Assembly (NCBI GenBank): GCA_964645155.1 | Contig: CAZYBG010000100.1 | Coordinates: forward strand, 1 to 10,597 | DNA length: 10,597 nt | From: CAZYBG01 sp964645155 | GTDB lineage: Bacteria; Pseudomonadota; Alphaproteobacteria; Rhodobacterales; Rhodobacteraceae | Direction: 5' to 3' | Part shown: piece by piece, positions 4,801-10,597 of the stretch | Layout: every line of letters begins with the position of its first letter | How positions within the stretch are numbered: the first letter of the stretch is position 1 | Notes under the pieces: model-generated | Told to the model about the DNA's origin: nothing | Database searches by the model: none | The model's input: only the letters and a program-made list of their open reading frames with translations | Translations under genes and position numbers: made by a program

Positions 4801-6467
4801 CCCGGCAGGAGCCGGCTGACCACTACCGTGACCTCGGGCTTCTTGCCGACTTCGTCGAGTGTGGCCTGCCGGACCAGGCGGCGCACGGCCTCGTCGATGC
4901 GGTCGTCGTCGCGCATCACCTTGCGGTCGGCCCGGTCGAGGAACTCCTCGAGATCCGCCTCGATCACCTCGGCGAGCGGCCGCTTCGACCGGCCGGCCGG
5001 GGGCAACCCCACCACCTCGGCCCACGGCTCGCCCAGGGGCGTGTCATCCTCGACGATCAGCGTGACAAGCACGTGCCCGTTCAGCGCCATGCGGATCCGG
5101 TCGCGGACCACACCGTCCATCGCCCCGATCAGCGCGGTCCCGTCCAGATAGGTCCGCCCGGTCTCGATGAACTCGACGATCTCGGGCACGTCGCCGGTCA
5201 GGTCGACCAGGGTCCCGTTCGGGACGATCTCGCTCGTGATGCCTTTCGAGGCGGCGAGCTTCGCATGCTCGCGCAGCATCCGGTGCTCGCCATGCATCGG
5301 GATCAGCATCTGCGGCTTCATCAGGTCGTGCACCGCCTCGAGGTCGGGGCGGTTGGCGTGCCCCGAGACGTGGTAGCGGTTGTCGCGGTCATCGATCACG
5401 TTGACGCCGATCTCGGAGAAGGCGTTGACGATGCGCAGCACGCCGCGTTCGTTGCCCGGGATCGTCTTCGAGGAGAACAGGAACGTATCGCCCTCGGCCA
5501 GTTCGAAGCCCATGTACTTGCCGCGGCTGAGCTGGGCCGAAGCCGCCCGCCGCTCGCCCTGGCTGCCGGTGACGATCAGCATCAGGTTGCCGCGCGGGAT
5601 CGACTGGGCGTCCTCCGGGCTGACGGTCGGCGGAAAGTCGGTGAGCACCCCGGCCTCGGCCGCGGCGTGGACCATCCTCAGCATCGCCCGGCCGAGCAGG
5701 ACGACCGAGCGGCCGGCGCTCTGCGCCGCGACGGCCAGCGTGCGGACCCGCGCGACGTTCGAGGCGAAGGTCGTCGCCGCCACCAGGCCGCTGGCGCCGG
5801 AGATCAGCTCCTCGATCGCCGGGCCGAGTGTCGCTTCCGACCGGCCCGGACTGGGCACGAAGACGTTGGTCGAATCGCAGGCCAGGACCTTGACGCCGCC
5901 CTTGGCGACCGCGTGCCAGAGCTTGGCATCGAACGGCTCGCCCACCAGCGGGTTGCCGTCGAGCTTGAAGTCGCCGGTGTGGACGATGCGCCCCACCGGC
6001 GTGTCGATCACAAGCGCCGCGCTTTCCGGGATGGAATGCGAGACCGGCAGGAACGCCACCCGGAACGGCCCGGCATCGACCTCCTCGGGCAGGGCGCCGA
6101 CGATGGTGACGGCAGCGGGGTCGCGGCCCTGCTCCTCGAGCTTCATCTTCGCGATCGTGCCGGTGAAGCGGCGCGCGAAGACCGGCGCCCGGAGCTGCGG
6201 CCAGAGATGGCCGAGCGCGCCGACATGATCCTCGTGCGCGTGGGTGATGAAGATCGCCTCGAGCCGGTCGGCCCGCTCGGCGAGCCAGGTGATGTCGGGC
6301 AGGATCAGGTCGACCCCCGGGGTCGTGTCCATGTCGGGGAAGGTCACGCCGAGGTCGACCAGGATCAGCCGCTCCGCCCCCTCCGGCCCGTAGCCGTAGA
6401 CATAGGCGTTCATGCCCACTTCCCCCGCCCCGCCGAGCGGCAGGTAGATCAGGCGATCCTTCTTCAT
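4797..6467 (-). CDS. rnj: Ribonuclease J
   Basis: RNase J is a metallo-beta-lactamase/beta-CASP ribonuclease with 5'-3' exonuclease and endonuclease activity in mRNA decay and rRNA 5'-end maturation. The 556-residue length is normal for the family. Zinc ligands are visible: HAHEDH (76-81), His144 in PVSHSIPES, and Asp166 in HTGDFKLD. The beta-CASP domain holds ACDSTN (196-201), VTGSQGE (299-305), FSSKTIPGNE (331-340) and HVSGHA (366-371), with the last catalytic His (392) in PMHGEH. The C-terminal domain of about 100 residues follows the GTLVDL linker and is typical of bacterial RNase J. The ATG is strongly supported: the LIYLPLGGAGEVGMN opening is conserved, and the start overlaps the coaX stop as ATGA. 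AAGGA lies within the coaX end but is rather far upstream (about 12-16 bases), which suggests translational coupling. It is the last gene of the leftward block and ends in a shared hairpin. Gram-negative bacteria often lack RNase J, but many alphaproteobacteria keep it alongside RNase E. Confidence 0.96.
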   Translation of the reverse strand: MKKDRLIYLPLGGAGEVGMNAYVYGYGPEGAERLILVDLGVTFPDMDTTPGVDLILPDITWLAERADRLEAIFITHAHEDHVGALGHLWPQLRAPVFARRFTGTIAKMKLEEQGRDPAAVTIVGALPEEVDAGPFRVAFLPVSHSIPESAALVIDTPVGRIVHTGDFKLDGNPLVGEPFDAKLWHAVAKGGVKVLACDSTNVFVPSPGRSEATLGPAIEELISGASGLVAATTFASNVARVRTLAVAAQSAGRSVVLLGRAMLRMVHAAAEAGVLTDFPPTVSPEDAQSIPRGNLMLIVTGSQGERRAASAQLSRGKYMGFELAEGDTFLFSSKTIPGNERGVLRIVNAFSEIGVNVIDDRDNRYHVSGHANRPDLEAVHDLMKPQMLIPMHGEHRMLREHAKLAASKGITSEIVPNGTLVDLTGDVPEIVEFIETGRTYLDGTALIGAMDGVVRDRIRMALNGHVLVTLIVEDDTPLGEPWAEVVGLPPAGRSKRPLAEVIEADLEEFLDRADRKVMRDDDRIDEAVRRLVRQATLDEVGKKPEVTVVVSRLLPG

Positions 6468-7243
6468 ACTGTCCCGTTTTCCTTGTTGTAGCGGTGGACG
6501 ACGGTCAGCCCGTGCATGGTCAGATCGTCCTCGACGGTGTCAAATAGTTCAGCGCCACCGGCGAACAACGGCGCGAGGCCGCCGGTTCCGATGACCTTCA
6601 TCGGCCGACCGTACTCGGCCTTGATGCGCGCGCAGACCTCGCGGACGACGCCGACATAGCCCCAGAACACGCCCGCCTGCATGCAGGCGACGGTGTTGGT
6701 GCCGATGACCTTCTCGGGCCGCGTGACATCGACATGCGGCAGCGCGGCGGCGGCCATGTGCAGCGCCTCGAGCGACAGGTTCACCCCCGGTGCGATCACC
6801 CCGCCGACATAGGCGCCGTCCTCGGCAGTCACGTCGAAGGTGGTCGCGGTGCCGAAGTCGACACAGATCAGGTCGCCGCCGTGGCGGTCGAAGGCGCCGG
6901 TGGTGTTGACGATCCGGTCGGGCCCGACCTGCGCGCCGGGATCGACCCGCGGCGGGTGCGGCAACAGGCAGTCGGGCTTGCCGACGACGAGCGGGCGCGT
7001 GCCGAAGTAGCGGTCCGACAGGACGCGGAGGTTGAACACCACGCGCGGCACGGTCGAGGAGATGATGACCTCGTCGATGTCGAGCGGCAGCCCGTGATGC
7101 TGCATCAGCGTGGAGAGCCAGACGAAGTACTGGTCGGCCGTGCGCTGGTGCTCGGTCGAGGTCCTGAGCGTGCAGAGGAAGCCCGCGCCGTCCCAGACGG
7201 CGAAGACGGTGTTGGTGTTGCCGCAGTCGATGCAGAGCAGCAT
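6464..7243 (-). CDS. coaX: Type III pantothenate kinase
   Basis: This enzyme phosphorylates pantothenate with ATP, the first step of coenzyme A synthesis. The 259 residues show the ASKHA-fold motifs of the type III enzymes: the phosphate-binding DCGNTNT (6-12), the pantothenate-site GPDR (107-110, where many homologues have GADR), the catalytic Asp129 in VDFGTATTFD, GGVIAPGVNLS (147-157), and the adenosine-region GTGGLAP (219-225). Unlike type I and II kinases, this type is usually insensitive to feedback by CoA and often needs a monovalent cation; that is family knowledge. The ATG at 7243 follows GAGGG with about 8-base spacing and lies 10 bases after the birA stop. Its TGA overlaps the rnj ATG by 4 bases. 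The short C-terminal tail (RYNKENGTV) contributes the purine-rich sequence that may serve as the rnj ribosome-binding site. Confidence 0.95.
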   Translation of the reverse strand: MLLCIDCGNTNTVFAVWDGAGFLCTLRTSTEHQRTADQYFVWLSTLMQHHGLPLDIDEVIISSTVPRVVFNLRVLSDRYFGTRPLVVGKPDCLLPHPPRVDPGAQVGPDRIVNTTGAFDRHGGDLICVDFGTATTFDVTAEDGAYVGGVIAPGVNLSLEALHMAAAALPHVDVTRPEKVIGTNTVACMQAGVFWGYVGVVREVCARIKAEYGRPMKVIGTGGLAPLFAGGAELFDTVEDDLTMHGLTVVHRYNKENGTV

Positions 7244-7253
7244 GGGCAGGCCC

Positions 7254-8018
7254 TCAGAAGTAGATGTCGGCCGCGGGAATGGCGATGCGGCGGCCCTGCG
7301 AGAGGAGCACGAGGGCGCCGGTGTCGTCGATGGTCTCGAAGATGCCGGTGACCTGCGCCGTCGCGGTGCGCGCCGTCACGGTCTGGCCGATGCGGGCCGC
7401 CCGGCGCAGCCAGGTGTCGCGGATGGCGCCGAAGCCGGCGTCGCGCACCGTCTTGAGGTGGTGTTCGGCATGGACCGCGAGCCGCGCCAGAAGCTCTTCC
7501 GGCGCGACGCGCTGGCCCGTCTCGGCCAGGATGCTCGCCGGCCGCGCCGCCCCCGGCTCCACCGCCTCCGGGACCGGCGCGGCGACAAGGTTCACGCCGA
7601 TGCCGATCGCGAGGTAGTCGAGCCGCTGCGGCGGCCCGCTCGATTCCAGCAGGATGCCGGCCACCTTGCCGCCGTTCAGGAGCACGTCGTTCGGCCATTT
7701 GAGCGCGTAACCGGCATGGTCGGCGACATCGCGCAGCGCCATGTAGGTCGCCAGCGCCGCCACGTAGGAGAGCCGCGCGGCCTCGGCCGCGGGCATCTCG
7801 GGGCGGAAGACCAGCGTCGCGGCGAAGTTGCCCTCGGCCATCGCCCAGGCCCGCCCGCGGCGGCCGCGGGCCGCGGTCTGGCGGCGCGCCATGATCCAGG
7901 TCGGGCGGGCGAGCCCCGGCGCACGCCGCGCCGCCTCGGCATTGGTGCTGTCGACCTCGTCGAGCACGATCCGGTCGACGTCCTCCGGCCAGATCTCCCC
8001 GGGAAGGTCAGCGGACAA
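7254..8018 (-). CDS. birA: Biotin--[acetyl-CoA-carboxylase] ligase (BirA without DNA-binding domain)
   Basis: This ligase activates biotin to biotinyl-5'-AMP and attaches it to the carboxyl carrier protein of acetyl-CoA carboxylase and other biotin enzymes. The 254 residues contain only the catalytic and C-terminal domains: DEVDSTNAEA (20-29), the adenylate-binding ARGRRGRAW (50-58), KWPNDV (107-112), GKVAGILLE with the key Lys118 (117-125), GIGVN (139-143), and a small SH3-like domain from about residue 206. The N-terminal helix-turn-helix of E. coli BirA is absent, so this is a group I ligase that cannot repress bio genes. In alphaproteobacteria the regulator BioR commonly fills that role. 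The start is uncertain. The best reading is TTG at 8016-8018, overlapping nuoN by 11 bases with only a weak purine stretch upstream. No ATG is available near the expected N-terminus, and a GTG at residue 18 would cut into the conserved domain. It sits between nuoN and coaX. Confidence 0.93.
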   Translation of the reverse strand: MSADLPGEIWPEDVDRIVLDEVDSTNAEAARRAPGLARPTWIMARRQTAARGRRGRAWAMAEGNFAATLVFRPEMPAAEAARLSYVAALATYMALRDVADHAGYALKWPNDVLLNGGKVAGILLESSGPPQRLDYLAIGIGVNLVAAPVPEAVEPGAARPASILAETGQRVAPEELLARLAVHAEHHLKTVRDAGFGAIRDTWLRRAARIGQTVTARTATAQVTGIFETIDDTGALVLLSQGRRIAIPAADIYF

Positions 8019-9447
8019 GGGTTTCCGCCGCCGCGGCCGCGAGCCCCTCGATCCCGAAGAGATTGACGATGCCGAGCACCATGATCGCCGCCGATGCGAT
8101 CAGGAAGCCCGAGAGAATCGGGGACCGCACCGGGTCGAGCGGTTCGCGCTCCTCGCCGAAATACAGGAAGTAGACGATGCGCAGGTAGTAGAAGGCGCCG
8201 ATCACGCTGGCGATCACGCCGGCGACGGCGAGCCAGATCATCCCCGCCTCGACCGCTGCGGCGAGAACGGCGAACTTCGCGAAGAAGCCGAGCAGCGGCG
8301 GCACGCCGGCGAGCGAGAACAGCAGCACCAGCATGGCCAGCGCCCGGGTCGGCGCGCGGCTGGCATACATGTTCAGGCTCGCGATGTCGGTCACCGGGCG
8401 GCCGTCCTTCTCCATCGACAGGATGAAGGCGAAGGTGCCGATGTTCATCACGACGTAGATTGCCATGTAGACGAGCATCGCCTTGACCCCGACGGCCGTT
8501 CCGGCGGCGAGGCCGATCAGCGCGAAACCCATGTGTCCGATCGAGGAATAGGCCATCAGCCGCTTGATGTTGCGCTGCCCGATCGCGGCGACCGAGCCGA
8601 GGAACATCGAGGCGACGGCGAGGAACGCCACGATCTGCCCCCACTCCGCCGTGGCGGTGCCGAAGGCGTCGTGCGCGACGCGGGCGAAAAGCGCCATGGC
8701 CGCGATCTTCGGCGCGGTGGCGAGGAAGGCGGTCACCGGCGTCGGCGCGCCTTCGTAGACATCGGGCGTCCACATGTGGAACGGCACCGCAGAGACCTTG
8801 AAGGCGAGGCCGGTGAAGAGGAACACGAGGCCGAGGAGCAGCCCGATCGACAGCGTCTCGCCCGCGGCGGCGGCGGTGACGATGCCGGCGAAATCGGTCG
8901 TGCCGGCATAGCCGTAGGTCAGCGACGCGCCGTAGAGCAGGAGGCCCGAGGAGAGCGCGCCGAGCACGAAGTACTTCAGCCCGGCCTCGGTCGAGCGTGC
9001 GCTGTCGCGGCGGATCGCGGCGATCACGTAGAGCGAGAGCGACTGCAACTCGAGCCCCATGTAGAGCGCGATGAGGTCGCCGGCCGAGACCATGACCATC
9101 ATGCCGACGACGGCGAGCGCGATGAGGACCGGGTATTCGAACCTGAGCAGCCCGCGGCGGGCCATGTAGCCCTCGCTCATCAGCAGCACGGCGGCGGCCG
9201 AGAGCAGGATCGCGACCTTGGAGAAGCGCGCGAAGGCGTCGTCGACGATCATCCCGTCGAAGGCGCGGCGCAGGCCCTCGCCCGTCGTGCCGATCCAGAG
9301 CGCGAGCGCAAGGAAGATGGCGGCGGTCGCCCACAGGATGACCGAGGCCGCGCCGTCCTTCGCGCCATAGACGCCCCACATCAGAGCGCCCATCGCATAG
9401 AGCGACAGCACGATCTCGGGGAGGACGACGGAAAGGTCGGCAGACAT
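8008..9447 (-). CDS. nuoN: NADH-quinone oxidoreductase subunit N
   Basis: NuoN is one of three antiporter-like, proton-pumping membrane subunits of respiratory complex I. The 479 residues form about 14 hydrophobic helices. Residues known to matter for pumping in the family are present: Glu133 in LYMGLELQSLSLY, Lys217 in AFKVSAVPFHMWTPD, Lys247 in LATAPKIAA, and Lys391 in LLGFFAKFAV. The segments VPFHMWTPDVYEGAP and KRLMAYSSIGHMGF are diagnostic of ND2/NuoN. The ATG at 9447 follows GGAGG with about 7-base spacing, and that Shine-Dalgarno sequence overlaps the TAG stop of nuoM 10 bases upstream, so the two are probably coupled. It is the last nuo gene here. The transcript appears to continue into birA, whose start lies inside the end of nuoN. 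Confidence 0.97.
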   Translation of the reverse strand: MSADLSVVLPEIVLSLYAMGALMWGVYGAKDGAASVILWATAAIFLALALWIGTTGEGLRRAFDGMIVDDAFARFSKVAILLSAAAVLLMSEGYMARRGLLRFEYPVLIALAVVGMMVMVSAGDLIALYMGLELQSLSLYVIAAIRRDSARSTEAGLKYFVLGALSSGLLLYGASLTYGYAGTTDFAGIVTAAAAGETLSIGLLLGLVFLFTGLAFKVSAVPFHMWTPDVYEGAPTPVTAFLATAPKIAAMALFARVAHDAFGTATAEWGQIVAFLAVASMFLGSVAAIGQRNIKRLMAYSSIGHMGFALIGLAAGTAVGVKAMLVYMAIYVVMNIGTFAFILSMEKDGRPVTDIASLNMYASRAPTRALAMLVLLFSLAGVPPLLGFFAKFAVLAAAVEAGMIWLAVAGVIASVIGAFYYLRIVYFLYFGEEREPLDPVRSPILSGFLIASAAIMVLGIVNLFGIEGLAAAAAETLVR

Positions 9448-9457
9448 CGGCGGCCTC

Positions 9458-10597
9458 CTAGTTGAGCGCGAGGCGGACGGCCGCGTCCGCTTCGGCGAGA
9501 TCGGTCGTGTAGCCCTCGATCAGCGCCTCGACCGAGGGGCCGATGATGTCGGTGACGAGGCTCGGATAGACGCCGAGCAGGATCGTCATCACGACGAGCG
9601 GCGCGAACACCGCCCGCTCGCGCCGGCCCATGTCGGTGATCGACTTGAGGCTTTCCTTGATGAGGTCGCCCAGCACCACGCGGCGGTAGAGCCAGAGCGC
9701 GTAGGCGGCGCTGAGGATGACGCCGGTGGTCGCCACCGCGGCGATCCAGGTGTTCGCCTGGAACATCCCCATCAGCGTCAGGAACTCGCCCACAAAGCCG
9801 CTGGTGCCCGGCAGGCCGACATTGGCCATGGTGAACAGCATGAAGATCAGCGCATAGGCCGGCATCCGGACCACGAGGCCGCCATAGGCGTCGATCTCGC
9901 GGGTGTGCATCCGGTCGTAGATCACACCGACGCAGAGGAAGAGCGCGCCCGAGATGAAGCCGTGGCTGAGCATCTGGAAGATCGCGCCGTCGATGCCCTG
10001 CTGGTTGGCGACGAAGATGCCCGCGGTGACGTAGCCCATGTGCGCGACCGACGAATAGGCGATGAGCTTCTTCATGTCGGTCTGCGCCAGCGCGACGAGC
10101 GAGGTGTAGACGATGGCGATGACCGAGAGCCAGAGCACGAACGGCGCGAGCAGGTCGGACGCCACCGGGAACATCGGCAGGCTGAAGCGCAGGAAACCGT
10201 AGCCGCCCATCTTCAGAAGGATCGCTGCCAGCACCACCGACCCCGCCGTCGGCGCCTGCACATGGGCGTCGGGCAGCCAGGTGTGCACCGGCCACATCGG
10301 CATCTTCACCGCGAACGAGGCGAAGAAGGCCAGCCACAGCATCGTCTGCAGCCCGCCGAGGACCTGGATGCCGAGGACGGAGAATGCCTCGGAGCCGAAG
10401 CGGTGGGCCAGCAGCGTCGGGATGTCGGTGGTGCCGGCATCGACATACATCGCGATCATCGCGACGAGCATCAGCACCGAACCGAGGAAGGTGTAGAGGA
10501 AGAACTTGAAGGCCGCGTAGATCCGCTCCTTCCCGCCCCAGATCCCGATGATCAGGAACATCGGGATCAGCCCGCCCTCGAAGAACAGGTAGAACAG
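9458..10597 (-). CDS. nuoM: NADH-quinone oxidoreductase subunit M (partial, 5' end outside window)
   Basis: NuoM is a proton-pumping antiporter-like subunit of respiratory complex I. The frame is open to the right edge and gives the last 379 residues of a protein usually a little over 500 long, so about a quarter is missing. The visible part begins LFYLFFEGGLIPMFLIIG, which includes the essential membrane Glu (E. coli Glu144 equivalent, visible residue 7). It continues with FAVKMPMWPVHTWLPDAH (Lys at visible residue 98) and AAILLKMGGYGFLRF (Lys at 129), both conserved channel lysines. The KKLIAYSSVAHMGY and GLPGTSGFVGEFL segments are typical of ND4/NuoM. An internal ATG at 10561 is not the start, because the conserved helix continues beyond it. 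The TAG stop lies 10 bases before nuoN and overlaps the nuoN ribosome-binding site. Confidence 0.97.
   Translation of the reverse strand: MFYLFFEGGLIPMFLIIGIWGGKERIYAAFKFFLYTFLGSVLMLVAMIAMYVDAGTTDIPTLLAHRFGSEAFSVLGIQVLGGLQTMLWLAFFASFAVKMPMWPVHTWLPDAHVQAPTAGSVVLAAILLKMGGYGFLRFSLPMFPVASDLLAPFVLWLSVIAIVYTSLVALAQTDMKKLIAYSSVAHMGYVTAGIFVANQQGIDGAIFQMLSHGFISGALFLCVGVIYDRMHTREIDAYGGLVVRMPAYALIFMLFTMANVGLPGTSGFVGEFLTLMGMFQANTWIAAVATTGVILSAAYALWLYRRVVLGDLIKESLKSITDMGRRERAVFAPLVVMTILLGVYPSLVTDIIGPSVEALIEGYTTDLAEADAAVRLALN

Noticed and set aside
5073..6491. 472-codon plus-strand open frame opposite rnj
   Set aside because: It is antisense to a complete RNase J gene with all catalytic motifs. The product is low-complexity and has no recognisable family.
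7676..9379. 567-codon minus-strand frame overlapping nuoN and birA in another phase
   Set aside because: It is an out-of-frame reading of nuoN and the start of birA with Arg-rich, non-membrane composition. The in-frame genes fully explain the region.
7828..9465. 545-codon plus-strand open frame opposite nuoN and birA
   Set aside because: It is a shadow frame rich in His, Asp, Glu, Gln and Arg, produced by reading hydrophobic codons of nuoN in reverse. No ribosome-binding site or domain is seen.

Overview
The window is GC-rich chromosomal DNA with tightly packed genes. It looks like a Rhodobacteraceae-type alphaproteobacterium. The main evidence is the gene order nuoM-nuoN-birA-coaX-rnj on the minus strand, which is a familiar arrangement in that family. 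An HTH-less biotin ligase and an RNase J in a Gram-negative bacterium agree with this. I see no RNA genes, insertion sequences, CRISPR arrays or clear signs of horizontal transfer. Strong G/C preference at third codon positions gives rise to many long antisense reading frames, and I treat these as shadows.

Left part, plus strand: the C-terminal third of peptide chain release factor 3 (prfC), an ExoD-family membrane protein, and a complete ALDH7-family (antiquitin-type) aminoadipate-semialdehyde / piperideine-6-carboxylate dehydrogenase of lysine catabolism. A small minus-strand gene converges on the dehydrogenase. It has a strong Shine-Dalgarno sequence and encodes a 70-residue protein with one predicted membrane segment. 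Upstream of it, the 210-base intergenic region contains an exact GTTC-N7-GTTC direct repeat, the alphaproteobacterial LexA (SOS) operator. The same region also carries the likely promoter of a plus-strand RhlE-type DEAD-box RNA helicase.

Right part, minus strand: the helicase converges on a five-gene block transcribed leftward. It runs from the end of the complex I operon (nuoM, partial, and nuoN) into biotin-protein ligase (birA), type III pantothenate kinase (coaX) and ribonuclease J (rnj). Gaps or overlaps of 10, -11, 10 and -4 bp suggest one transcript with translational coupling. It joins respiration, cofactor supply (biotin attachment, coenzyme A) and RNA processing.

Both convergent junctions (dehydrogenase/small gene and helicase/rnj) carry a hairpin whose outer stem contains the stop codons of both genes. 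Each has a single bulged base on its 5' arm. The most interesting element is the predicted SOS-controlled small membrane protein, which could be a damage-induced membrane effector. That role is an inference. Most of the rest is well-conserved housekeeping content.
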